The position numbers and the translations under genes were made by a program. From NCBI GenBank assembly GCA_001599835.1, contig BCIC01000002.1, positions 2,111,031 to 2,175,030 on the forward strand: a stretch of DNA of 64,000 bases. Direction: 5' to 3'. Below, one piece after another: positions 35,401 through 47,041 of the stretch. Positions within the stretch are counted from its first letter, which is position 1. Each line of letters begins with the position of its first letter. The stretch is from Thermoascus crustaceus (Eukaryota; Ascomycota; Eurotiomycetes; Eurotiales; Thermoascaceae). The notes under the pieces were generated by a model that did no database searches, was not told the DNA's origin, and saw only the letters and a program-made list of their open reading frames with translations.

Positions 35401-36552
35401 ATCCATCTCCTGGCGAAATTCAGCAAAAATCCCAAGCTTAAATTCGTAGCGAACATTCCAGCCCTGCTGTGACAATGTCTGAGATGTCCCAGTCGTAGGC
35501 GGAGCTGTTGGTGGAGGGATACTCCCCCGATTCCGCTTCCGCCTTGCATGCTTGGAGAGATCCCGGTAGTATTCCACAATGGATGGCTGCAATGATGACA
35601 GCAGTGATCTAACAAAGTCCTTTAACTCGACTGGGGTGAAGTCTGAAGGTATAACAAAAAGGGACCTTGGATCTAAATTTGTAGCTCTCCGAATACTTTC
35701 TACTCGCTCGTCGTTATCTCCTGGGTAGCCGCCCTCACCCTCTTCGGTTAGAAAGACGACTATGAAACGAGTCTTGTATCCGGAAGACGCCCAGTCGTTC
35801 TTCAGCGTGTTAATCTCTATCTTGAGTTGGTTATCGCAAAGGGAGCTCATGTTTGGATCTGAAGTGAACAGGAAAAAGTTCACAACGGCGGCAGGGACCA
35901 GACTCTGGTGTTTCGTGACCCATAGCGGCGTCAGCAGTCCATCTGGGAACGTCGGAGATCTAGGCGTCAATGGCGAGATCGGTGAATGGAGGTTTAGAAG
36001 GGACGTTGTCGTTGGACTTGTGGGAGGAGATGATGGTGGAGGATCAGCTTTGCGGGGAGGAAGTCTGTAGGACTGTATACCAGTTAGTCAGAATTACCAC
36101 CGACATATCAGATTTCTTGCATTCATGTATGCTTTGTGGTCGCAGGATCCCATATTCTGGTGCATTGAGTCTGCAATTTCCTTCTGATATGCCCATATCT
36201 TTGAACGCGTATGCGGAGAGCTTAGGGCACCGTGCAACTCTCACCCGATGGGGTGCTAACCTACCCGTCCAACGCTCTTCAGTCTGAATCCAATTCTACC
36301 GGACCTCTCAATATCATTCCTAGAATTCCAGGGTGCCTCCGACGCATCTTCCTCCAACAATATCCGTCGCAGCTCCTCCGCCACTGGCCCGCTCAGCGGC
36401 GGAAAGTCCGAGGATATCTTAGTTCCCTTCTCATGAAGGAGGGGGTACTGAACCCCGGATGGTTCAGTCTCATCTTCGACATCCGCATCTAGACCGGAGA
36501 GCAGGATGAAGGGGAGGTTGTGGGTAACGTAGTCTTCGGGATAGGCGTCCAT
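32476..36552 (-). CDS. trappc11: TRAPPC11 (foie gras/gryzun) trafficking complex subunit
   Basis: Exons 36552-36265, 36072-34479, 34420-34307 and 34253-32476 encode 1257 residues. TRAPPC11 is a large subunit of the metazoan-type TRAPPIII complex, which activates Rab1 at the Golgi and in autophagy; filamentous fungi keep it although budding yeast lost it. The N-terminal part carries LTPLWVTKHQSLVPAAVVNF. The foie-gras domain spans about 300-625 (RNYESAYDTLFGQEVFETIA, NDARMLADVLAIRIIRCLLW). The C-terminal half is beta-rich gryzun-like (FHPRHGWQYNIHKSLESLPV, RNPGVCKILPKPPKIRITTP) and ends at VLPTGGMRMDKKGISVWVDA. Exon 2 must begin at the ATACAG acceptor, not the CTACAG a few bases later, to keep the frame. 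Exon 3 is 114 nt. Confidence 0.92.
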
Positions 36553-38942
36553 TACGGACTACAATTAGGTGCTTTGAGGGGCGCAGGTCATCGCATGTCC
36601 GAAACGTGTGGCTCGGTGCCTCCACGCTCACCGGAGGGGGTTATCGCCGCTCTGGAGCCGAATGTGCAAGATAGACGCCGTCAGGGATCTGATATGACCT
36701 TATCCAGGCTCATGAATGCTCAAGCAGGTGGGCCTGGACTGTTGTTTGGTCAAACCAGACGTTGTTCTTTAACGGTGCATTCAAGCCACAGTGCCAAGCC
36801 TGGCATCGGTGGAACCACATCAACGTGATGCTTTGCTCCGAGGGGCCCAACGCTAATCCAGCACTGGAATCCAATCCAAAAATCAGATTACAAAAAGGCA
36901 AAAAATGATTCTTCACGATATATTATTTTGGATGGAAATGCAATTCATAAAGTGGCCCAAGCACTTTTTATTGCTCCAGGACTGTTTGTCTATCTTTAGA
37001 CTATGTCTGCTAGGTGTCTATGACTATATATTTTGCGCTTACTGGCTAGGTATGATGTCCCTACGGATTAATTAAGTACGGGTTGTATATCAACTTTTTA
37101 ACTATATCAGGAAAGGCCTAGGAAAGACTTACGATATATCTGATCTAGATAACAGTGCGCTGTCCCCTCCTCGCTGAGTCTTTGCGTGGTACTTCTTTCG
37201 AGAAACTCCGGCAGCTCTACTTCAGAATTTGTGCTTGTTACACGGTGCTGTGGACTCTGAGCTTGACGACGTTAGGAGGATCAGGAATTCACGGAGTGTT
37301 CGTGCAATACTACATACAGGTTTAACAAAATTCTGCTACTACATACTGGCTGGATGCCATGGCGTGATCGACTTGAATCAGATGCATGAGTCTGAGTCCT
37401 GACCCTGGAAAATGTCTCTACATCTATCAGTGCGAAGATCGTACGTGGTAGGATATGCATGCCTTGTGGTGCCAGCTGTCTATATTTATTTTATAGTCCA
37501 TATGTATTCGATCCTTTGCAAGAGAACAATCAATTTCACCTGATTATCATGTTGACCACCAATACACATAGCCGGGTACAGTATGTTCGTCTCAGATGAA
37601 GGCTGCACGACAACAGCAAACGAGACTCCTGGGAATCATGTGGGTTTCTGTTATTCTAATTACTGGTAATTTTAATCTATCCCTTCCCCTTTTCAACAAA
37701 TGTCGCACAGACTGTCTTTGATGCAGATCAAGGAGGATACTGTACACTAACAAGTGGTCAAAAACCGTTTGGGTTAAGGTTCTCAAGCTGGGCACAGGAG
37801 GCCGAGCAAACTGGGCCGACAGATTACTGGGACATCCTGTAAGGCTGTCTGAAATCGCCAGGAAAAAGTCCGCTGTTAGTGCTACGCCAATGCAACTTGC
37901 CTCGGAAGCTAAATCGCGCCGGGCAGTGCATGCCGGGTGTTCCTCTCCATAAGTCAAATGGGGGATAACGATAAAGCTGCGCAAGTTTCAACAGATTATT
38001 TTGATCACGGAACTCAGCGCAAAGACGTATGAGATAAGATCCATGAGAGATCAACTTTGCAGGTTCGACAGCTGCAGCCCCACCGCCGATGCAGGGGTTG
38101 AATTCAGACTAGAGTTCGAGTCTTCGAGATCATATGACAGATGCAAACTGTCCAATCACCGGATGCGGTGTCAATACAGTAACATCACCTCCAGATAGAA
38201 GGGCGAGGAACAAAGGACGCTCGTATCGGGCGCGGATCCAAGCGTCTCGCAGCATACCGTGGGCGTTGGCTTGGTGGGCGTTCAGGCTGGCCAGCGACCA
38301 ACTCCAGGGCCCACGCGGCATCCGCCTGGCCGCCGGTGCTGCCGTCGAGCGCTGTGTGTGGCCCGCCTGCGAGGCCCCTGAAGCTCGGATCTGCCTGTCA
38401 TCTCTCCCTGACTGGCCGCGGTGCGCTGCGAGCCACGCCCAAACAGCATCGCCAGCCCGCGCTACAGTATCAATCTCTCATTTCCCTCCTCGGGTGCGAG
38501 CGCGCCTGGCCCTCCTTGACCTTATTCATGCCCGTGTCTCCTGTCGTTATTTCTCTCCTCTTTGTGAACCTGGTCGTCTGCGCCTTTTCGTCTCTTGCTT
38601 CGTCGGTTTGACCTTCTGTCTTTTCTGTGATACCCTTTTTGTCTCTACAGTACTTTTTTCCTCCGGATTCTGGCCCCGCGTTGCCTGTTCCCCTGGATAC
38701 CTCCCGTCTGCAAGGGATCTCCCAAAAGGGAAAAGGGGCGCTCTGTGGTTGTCTTCGGCTGAACTTCTGATCGCCGAAACTCTCTTTTTGCAGGCTTGGA
38801 TGTGAACTGCGACTGCATACGAGAGATCATGCAGCCCTCGTAGAGCCCGCCTCGCATATTTCTCTGCCCTGATCCCGCACCGCGGTGCCGTCCCAAGCCC
38901 GTGACTTTGCAATTACGCAGTAATCCGTGGTCAACGGACGCG
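36553..38942. promoter_or_regulatory. 2.4 kb region between divergent trappc11 and the alpha/beta hydrolase gene
   Basis: The stretch next to trappc11 (36553-36840) and the CT-rich stretch before the hydrolase (38270-38942) are probable promoters and leaders. The middle (36900-37960) is AT-rich and has no supported gene; frames such as 37592-37984 (minus) look random. A long 5' leader of the hydrolase gene, perhaps with upstream reading frames, is likely. Confidence 0.45.
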
Positions 38943-41761
38943 ATGGAGCAGCCCGAGGGCTCCTCGTCCTCTACTGCCCCGCGCAATGCGCAGCCTCCTC
39001 CGAGCTCGCGGCGGCGACCGTCCCTCCCATCGCGCTCGACGAGCGCTCCGGGCCATCGCTCTGCGAACCGTGTCAACGTCCCTCCAGCCTCCCCGGAAGT
39101 CATCTCGTCTCTGATCTCATCCCTGTCCGCCATCTCCACGCCCGCCCAGAATCACTTTGATAGTCTCCCCAACATCGGGGCGCAGACGACAGCTTCCACC
39201 CCCAATGTCCCGCAGACTGAATCGCCACGGGACCATCCACGCAGAGGCCGTACGAGTCGCAAGCCGTCGCAAGACAATGGATTTGGCATGGACTACGGTG
39301 CATACAAGGCTCCTGAGGAGAGCGCAGATGGTCCGCTCTTGCACCCCGATGATGCCGCCATTGCCCCCATCATTCGAATGGCCAAGGCGCCTTCCACCGC
39401 CTGGTCGAAATCGAGCACGGGACGCGACGCTTCACCAATGAGACCGGGCTCCCGGGGATCGCATGCCTCTTCTCGCGCGCCGTACGAGGAATTCTCCGGC
39501 TTTGGAATAATCAGTGCGGAGCCTGGCCCACGTGCTTCCACCGCCGTCAGCATCGCCTCCTCGAGCTCTGGAGGAAGAAAGAGCCTCAAAGGCCAATTTG
39601 GACTGTTGAAGAAAGCGTCTCGTGAATTCGTGCAGGAAAAGGAAACAGACCGCTTGAGAAAATCAAGCAGCTATAACGATAGCGTCAGGCCGAGTGTGTC
39701 GCGCGGCAGCAGAGCCAGCTTGCGCTCCATGCACTCCATGGCTGATTTGACTGAAGAGGCCGGGCCTAGTTCTGACGTCACGGAAAAACCAAAGGAAGAA
39801 GCCAGACCAGCCTCGGTTGACTACCACAGCCCGCTGCAACTGAATGGAGATGCGTTAAATGCTAGCCCAGGTGGTATAGGTAGTGGCAGGATTATCCCCA
39901 CCCGGGAGTCGTCATTGCGGCATAGCTACAGTAGTAGTTCAAACAAAAAGCGCAGATCTGCTCGTCACAGCCGGTTCTCATCCACGGGAAGCAAGGACTT
40001 GAAGCTTGAGAGTGATATCGCTGAAGTTAGCCAGGAGGCAGAGCAGGTCACAAAGAGGATCGAGGAACTGAAGGAGCAGCAAAAGAAGATCAAGTCTGAA
40101 CTGGAGATTGACAATACACCAGGCAAACCTAGACGTTCAGCGTCACATCCCCGGCCACAAATGTCGCGGACATCCAGTGAATCACAGTCTAACCACTTGT
40201 CGCGGAATGTTGAAGCCTCATTGAAGGTCGTTGAAGAGCTTAACCTGGGTCTGCAGGATGAAAGCGCGCCTGCTCCTGCAGTTCTGACAGGCAAAAGTAG
40301 TAAAAAACGGAACAGTGGACCTCTTGCATCAAGAACAGCCAATATTCAACCTCAATCTTCAGATCACTTGGATAAGAATCGTTCTAAACGGTCATCGGAC
40401 CCTGCAGCGGGAACAAAGAGTCACAAACGCACCTCATCTGGTCCTCTCTCCCCACGTCGCAGGTCAATGACGGAGGAACGGCCGTCTAGTGCTGATTCAA
40501 TTGATGACGCTGTGAATGCCTACATCCATTCTCCAAAGCTGACCCAAAGAGTGTCCCATCCACAAACGGGTCGTACGATAGCGTTTTCCGAAGTTGGAGA
40601 TCCAAAGGGCCATGTTGTTATCTGCTGCCTTGGAATGGGACTGACGAGGTATCTGATGGCATTCTACGATGAATTGGCTCGGACTCTGAAGCTTCGTCTT
40701 ATCACGCCTGACCGTCCTGGTGTGGGAGAGAGTGAGCCTTGCATGGATGGATCAGGCACCCCACTGAATTGGCCTGGTAAGTATCTTGCTGATCTGAATG
40801 ATATGTTCAGTCATTTTCTTAACATTCTGTAGACGACGTTGCAATTATTTGCAATTCCCTGAGGGTCACGAAATTCTCGATGCTTGCGCACTCTGCTGGA
40901 GCCATATATGCTTTAGCAACAGCCCTACGGATGCCGCAACATATTCGTGGTCGCCTTCATCTTCTGGCTCCCTGGATACCTCCATCCCAATTGTCAAGCA
41001 TGGGTACTCACAAAGAACCGGTGCCGGCCAATGCCGTTCCTTACTCTCAAAGAATTTTGCGTGCTCTTCCTACGCCAATTCTTAAGGTCGCCAACTCTAG
41101 CTTTATGAGTACCACTAGTGCTAGCATCACCAGCAGTTTACCAAAATCCCCTCGAAAGAGTAAGCGGAAAGGTGGTGGCAGGGACCTCCCCGCCCCTGCT
41201 TCAACAGAAACGTCATCCAGCTCAGACGCTACTCAACCCCGCGCTTCCCATGGTGGTGATCAAAAGATCTCATACAACGCGCAGTCTTCCGCTACGTGGA
41301 ACCAAGCAGATCCGAAGGCGGAGGGTACTGCGAGTGCGACTGCAGCGTTAACTGCGCAGGACCGTGAACGTCAAAGCGATTTTGACAACAGACTCACGCA
41401 CAAGATATGGGAGTTGGCGACGACCAATGCGAACCCGGCAGTTGACCTGCTGATCTGTCTGGAGCGAAGACAGACGATTGGCTTCCGGTATGTTGACATC
41501 AACAGAGCGGTTGTAATCCACCATGGAAGCAGAGATACTCGCGTCCCTGTCGATAACGTCAGGTGGCTGGGCAAAACGATGCGACGATGCGAAGTCAGGG
41601 TCTTGGAGGGCGAAGGTCATGGCCTAATGGCATCGGCGGTCGTCATGAGTAATGTGCTGACAGAGATCGCGAAGGAATGGGATGACTGGACGACGGTGGT
41701 CCGGGGAAGGCGGGAAGGCCGCAGTGCGACTATCTCTTCACGAACGGGAATTACGGTATAG
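38943..41761 (+). CDS. Alpha/beta hydrolase with a long disordered N-terminal extension
   Basis: Exons 38943-40776 and 40833-41761 (phase 1) encode 920 residues. Residues 1 to about 535 are low-complexity and Ser/Pro/Arg-rich with many SRSS- and RRxS-like phosphorylation sites (RRRPSLPSRSTS, KSHKRTSSGPLSPRRRSMTE) and one coiled-coil stretch (EVSQEAEQVTKRIEELKEQQ). The hydrolase fold starts near VSHPQTGRTIAFSEVGDPKG. The triad looks intact: nucleophile Ser632 in AHSAGA, Asp846 in GSRDTRVP and His874 in EGEGHGL. A second low-complexity insertion (about 690-800) lies in the lid position. No signal peptide or membrane segment is seen, so it is likely a cytosolic or membrane-associated, kinase-regulated esterase or lipase. 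I know of related fungal proteins but no specific function. Confidence 0.85.
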
Positions 41762-43285
41762 ACCTGGGTTACGTCTGACATCAATCCCAATGGTCAACGA
41801 TTTCGAACAGGCAGATCAATACAGCTGTCTATGTAACATCATCATGATCGTGCATTCAGTGTTCGGCGGCAAGACTTCACATGTGGGCGTTGGGTGTATG
41901 CCATAAAAGAAGACACGACAAAACGAATTTACATATACCACTTTATCGCGCTTTCCTCTATTTCGATCGATTCGACTTCTGCTATATTATAATCGTCTTT
42001 CATGCCGGCCGGCTCGATCTTATGACACACACTCTGCCCGACTTCGGCTATGCCGCTGCTGGTTTTGCGGCATGCAGCCTTTTCTCCCTCCTTTTTCTTT
42101 TTCGTTTCGAATTTCCCGATGTATCTATCACTTGCTGGGCCCTTCTCTCGCTGCATGTACATGTCGATGCGCATCCTGACTAATGCCTTTTACTATTGCG
42201 TTAATTCTGCTACCTATTCGATACCTCTTAGTGCTAGACTGATGACTAGTTACCACATTCTAATTCATTTTTCTCGCCAACCGCGGTAATTAGCCTCGGA
42301 CTGGCAACACGCACATATGCTGTAGCAATTAAGTATTTATGAGACAAAGAGAGGTCATACATGTGTGAGGTATGACTGTCAACATAAGATACTTCCATAG
42401 CAGCATCATTGATTTAGGTAAGCTCGGTAATATCCTGAAATATTATAATGAAGGGAAACTTTAGATCGAGAGTCTACGGGTAAAGCGCCTTATTTGGTAT
42501 GGGCCCGTCGAACTAATACAATATTCTTCTGCCATGGTGTTGGGGCAAGTAGGAGGCGCAAAGTATTTCGAGTTCCAAGTTGTATAAACACATGCAGACA
42601 AGGTGAGACGCAACTGGATATCGTGGCACTTCCGAGTCTCTCTTAACTTCGTCGCAAAGGGACATAATACTCGATTATACCTCCCCTGAGACAGTCGACG
42701 GCATGGTTAAAAGATTGCTACTGTCAGTACTGCGTGGGAGATTACATTCCAAGCACTGTGCATGTTCCCCTGGTGTGACGTATGCAGGCACTAGGCGGCA
42801 CTCGTTAGCGGCCTTCCCGAACGACGTCTCCGCAATCACTAACTGTCCCCCCATACAACGCAACGTCTATGCCCACGTTATCCGCTCCGAAACTTTGATC
42901 TACCAGGATCATCGTTCCACCTTTCTGTCCAAGGGCCTAAACGCCTGTTTAGAGGATACGATTATATAACCCTCAGGAGTACACGCCGTCCCACTGTGAG
43001 ATTACCAGATGCGGTGGAGCTCCTTTGAAAGCTACTACTACTTGTCGGCCCCTCGATCAGTGCGACAATTACAAACGGCTAGCAGACACTGCGCGACTAT
43101 CGGACCAGGGTAGCTCGTTTCTGCGCAGCATCACATCGCAACATTTGCCGATCGAAAGCTTACCTGAAGAACAAGAGTGACTCGTGTGTAACGTCAGGCG
43201 GGGAAAAGCTGGATCAGGTGCGCGGACCCCTGACTGTCTTATTCTAGAGTCGCTTTTCCGCTTTACGCAGTCCATCGCGTTCAAC
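41762..43285. promoter_or_regulatory. Intergenic region upstream of the glutaredoxin gene
   Basis: About 1.5 kb with the hydrolase 3' UTR at the left and the glutaredoxin promoter at the right. The DNA at 42180-42620 is AT-rich. I see no tRNA and no supported gene. Confidence 0.45.
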
Positions 43286-44177
43286 ATGGCTTCACAGCGT
43301 CGCGTTAAAGTTCTCCTTATCGGCGTTCTGGCGGTAGTATTTGTGATACTTTACTATACGGTAAATATTCCTCTTATTTCCGTGGCGTCGTGGCGGCGGT
43401 TAGCGGTGCAAGAACCAGACTGACCCCTATTCCGTGAATGTCTTACAGGGCGATGCAACACGGATCCAGAACCAACAATTCTATCAGTCCACCGTTGAGG
43501 CGATGGATGCTCGGGCTGCCGCGAAGAAGTCGGCGAGCGACGACAGCGGTCTATTCCAGAAGCTCCAGCCCAACCGAGCACCAGCGGACGCGGAGCTGGT
43601 GAGATCGAACCGGGAGAAGTTGGGTTACGAATCGAAGGATGACAATCAAGATACGGAGGAGGTTTCGATTGCAGGAAGGACCAAGATGCAGAAACCAAAG
43701 GCAAACAAGTCAGAATCGGAGAATAAAGAGGCTCAAGAAAAAGCTGAGGTTGAGGCGGAGCTAAATGCCGTCTTGAAGCGATCTCCAAGTATGCCGTTGC
43801 TCCTCTTTCCGGTCTGGTTCTATTCTATCGGAGCGATGTGACTGACACATGGGGTCTTTATAGTTATCATCTTTTCCAAGTCGTACTGCCCCTTCAGTGC
43901 CAAGGCGAAATCCATCCTCCTCGACAAGTACTCCGTAGTCCCTGCACCCTTTGTCGTGGAACTCGACCAGCATCCCTTGGGTCCGAAGCTGCAGGCTCTT
44001 CTGGCAAAAAATACGGGTCGCAGCACTGTCCCAAATATCCTGGTTAACGGGCGGAGTATAGGAGGTGGAGACGATATTGCCGCGTTGGACAGGGACAGGA
44101 CTTTGGCGTCGACGCTCAAGTCGCTCGGTGGAAAGCGGATCATGGAGGCAGCACCGAAGGCTCAAAAGGAGGTGTAG
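43286..44177 (+). CDS. Grx6/Grx7-type monothiol glutaredoxin of the secretory pathway
   Basis: Exons 43286-43360, 43449-43788 and 43864-44177 encode 242 residues. The protein starts with a basic N-terminus and a single hydrophobic anchor (VKVLLIGVLAVVFVILYYT), as in yeast Grx6 and Grx7, type II membrane proteins of the ER and Golgi lumen. A charged, probably helical stem of about 110 residues follows. The glutaredoxin domain starts at IIIFSKSYCPFSAKAKSILL, with active-site Cys147 in CPFS; the second Cys of dithiol forms is absent, so it is monothiol. The glutathione-binding segments TVPNILVNGRSIGGGDDIAA and the cis-Pro (TVP) are in place. It probably handles oxidised glutathione or protein mixed disulfides; a bound Fe-S cluster as in Grx6 is possible. 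Introns fall after the anchor and before the catalytic domain. Confidence 0.92.
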
Positions 44178-44829
44178 TCATGACATGACCAAGGAAAAAG
44201 TGGATGTGTACGACTATGGGCTCTTGAACCTGTACGGGTGTCGGTGATACGTTTGCTTGTTGGTAGCTGTACAGTGGTTGCATGGCATGGCGTTCGGGGC
44301 AATATTGGATAGGGTTTGGGGATCTGTATATAGCTGCCGTGAATTGAAGTTCTATTCTGTACTAATATTATCTGTTAAGCACTTAAATACTTTTTATGAG
44401 CGGCCCGTTCTGATAATCGTGATGAACAAGGGGCTGAATAACAGTGTCGGCCATTGTCAGGCAACAATAGCAGAATATCTCGCCAGTGGCATGGATGGGC
44501 TTCTTTTCCGCTGCAAATGAAAATTAAGACTCCTTCCGACAGCACTCCAGGCTCTTCCTAAGGCGCAATGGAACACGAATACATCTTTCCGCGATGTTTC
44601 TCGGCATCGGGTCTGTCAGTTGTGTTCCTGAGGCCATCGGCGGCCGAGGTTGGCCCAACCCTAGCGAGAACGGCACTAAACCACAACGATCAGCTAAGCG
44701 ACGCACAACCCGCCCGCCTCGATTTTCGCTCCACCAGGCCCGTCGAATTTCGATCCTTTCGACGACCGACCGCACGACGACGACAACGACAATTCTCCCC
44801 TCGGACATCCCACAGAACACGCAGCCAAG
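44178..44829. promoter_or_regulatory. Spacer holding the rpl9 promoter
   Basis: These 650 bases hold the glutaredoxin 3' UTR and the rpl9 promoter. Just before the rpl9 ATG, at about 44740-44830, lies a CGAC/GACG-rich leader. Confidence 0.5.
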
Positions 44830-45957
44830 ATGCGGTACATTCACTCCGAGGAAACGCTGCCAATCCCCGACGATGGTGAGCATTCGACGGCCCTTGTCTG
44901 CACCAGTGGCGTTGAGAAAAGACGGGGAGGTCGCTGTCGGCCTGGCGCTGAACAGCCTCGCTCGAGAGCGACAGGAAGCAAGCCTTATAGGCTGGCAATG
45001 GGAACATAATATCTCCGTGGAGAATCTGAAGCTGATGGGTGAATTTTTCTTATAGTGAAGATTCACATTCGTTCGCGGGTTGTCACCGTTGAGGGACCTC
45101 GAGGTAATGCTATACCAATTCCGAGACACACACACAAATACACATTGCACATATTCGCGAACCTATCGCAGAACCCCGACAACAGGCTGTCTGTCTTTTC
45201 GATAGATGGTTTCGCTGACATGATGGCTTTCCAATTTTTTAGGCAAGCTCGTTAAGGACCTGTCGCACCTTAATGTGACCTTCGGTCGCCCCAAGAAGAA
45301 CCTCATCTCCATCGAGCTGCACCACGGTGCCCGCAAGGGTGTCGCTACCCTGCGTACCGTCCGCACTATCATCAACAACCTCATCATTGGTGTCACCAAG
45401 GGCTTCAAGTACAAGATGCGCTACGTCTACGCTCACTTTCCGATCAACGTCAACATTGAGAAGAACGCCGAGACTGGCCTGTACGAGGTTGAGATCAGGT
45501 ATGAATGAGACTCGTTTTTATCGCCCCGTTGCAATAGGAATGGACGGGTATTTTATATACAAAAGAGGAGGGACCAATGCGGACCATGTGGGCCAGGGTT
45601 AATCTGCTTCGATACGTGGTGGGAATATGTGCTGATGGTGCTCGTCGCTTTTCAACAGAAACTTCCTGGGTGAGAAGTTCGTCCGCCGTGTGACCGCCCA
45701 GCCCGGTGTTGAGGTCATCGCCTCCCCCAACGTTAAGGATGAGCTCCAGCTCACCGGCAACTCCCTCGAGGGTGTCTCCCAGAGCGCTGCCGACATCCAG
45801 CAGATCTGCAGAGTCCGCAACAAGGATATCCGAAAGGTGGGTGCTTCCCGGATATTACTCAATGGCGTCATGTGTGGAGCATATCCGTTGACTTACTGAT
45901 GTGTAGTTCCTTGACGGTCTGTACGTGTCGGAGCGGGGTAACATTGTTGAGGACTAA
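44830..45957 (+). CDS. rpl9: 60S ribosomal protein L9 (uL6)
   Basis: Five exons (44830-44875, 45056-45103, 45243-45498, 45659-45836, 45907-45957) encode 192 residues, the same size as the yeast protein. It is a large-subunit ribosomal protein near the GTPase-associated centre. The start gives MRYIHSEETLPIPDDVKIHI, matching the yeast N-terminus in pattern. Strong family blocks are VVTVEGPRG, GARKGVATLRTVRTIINNLI, GVTKGFKYKMRYVYAHFPIN and QQICRVRNKDIRKFLDG. The introns are long for this window (180, 139, 160 and 70 bp), and the first two are close to the start, as is usual for fungal ribosomal protein genes. Codon choice is strongly C-ending in the exons, in keeping with high expression. Confidence 0.97.
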
Positions 45958-47041
45958 ATGATGACGGTGTTCTGTCTGCTTGGGTGGCTTGTGGGGATGT
46001 CTTGAGAATTTTTCGCATTACCTGCATTAGGGAGAAAAAGCGAAATAAAGCGACTATGGAAATTTAAATGCCCTTTTACGTGTTCACGGGAATGGCTTGT
46101 ATTAGCTGGAAAACGTGGCATGTAGAAAAAGTTCGGCTTCTATGAGACAAGCCCAATTTCATTTCTTTTCCTTCCAAAGGAGTCTTTGCCTCGTGCTCAG
46201 CGGGTTGGCCTCATGGGAAGATGAATCATACAGTCGTCGATAATGTCGCTTTAGGAAGCCCTGGCATCTTCACAGCTGCCCAACGAATTACACCCTGAAG
46301 TGGGACACCTTCAGACTTCAAAGTCGTCGCAGTACATCCCTTTGTTGTACAATGCAATATGCTGGTCCGCGCAGGGTCCGGCTGTAGATGCAGTGCGGTC
46401 AACTTGGCCAATCTGAGATGTTGAAGTCCTGTTGGCATGTGATTCCGGGGAATTTACATGTTGAGTAGCTCAGTGACGTCCTCTTAAAAAAATGTGCAAC
46501 CTACCAAATCACCCAGGTAAGATATAAAAGATATACAACTCGTTTGTAGCACACCGATTTTAGTTTGTGGAATAGGTCTCCGAAGTGCTTGCGATTGCGG
46601 TCTAATTAATGCTGTCGACTATCATTGGGTAAGATAGCCATGTGGTTAACCCCGGGAGGCCAAGCTCCTACTGCATCTGGCACTGTGACGTATGCTCAAC
46701 CAAAAGCGAGGCGAACCATGCGGGGAGCTGAACTCCTTGTGGATCACGTTCTTTCTCCTCATCAACTTCCTCCAGATCCGAGGGTTCATGGCTCCGCCGT
46801 CTAATTCGCTATGATGCTTTCTTGATCCGGTTGGCGCTTCATCAAGGCATATATCGATGTAGCTGAAGCCGGTGGTCGTCTTTCGCCCCCTTTCCCACGT
46901 TAAACATGAAGCTTACCTACTTAGGCTTGCTTTCCCCGAAAGTTTGGACGAGCATTCAGCGGAGCATGTGGAAAGCAGTGTCGATCTCAATCGTTTTTGA
47001 TCTGTCTGCTTGATGGGCGTCATCATCTTCCTGTGATCGAA
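45958..47041. promoter_or_regulatory. Spacer between rpl9 and the patatin-like gene
   Basis: About 1.1 kb: the rpl9 3' UTR, an AT-rich middle, and the promoter of the patatin-like gene. A short minus-strand frame (46226-46438) has no support. Nothing else is visible. Confidence 0.45.

Noticed and set aside
37592..37984. 130-codon minus-strand frame in the trappc11/hydrolase spacer
   Set aside because: AT-rich DNA, random composition, no splice partners or family match.
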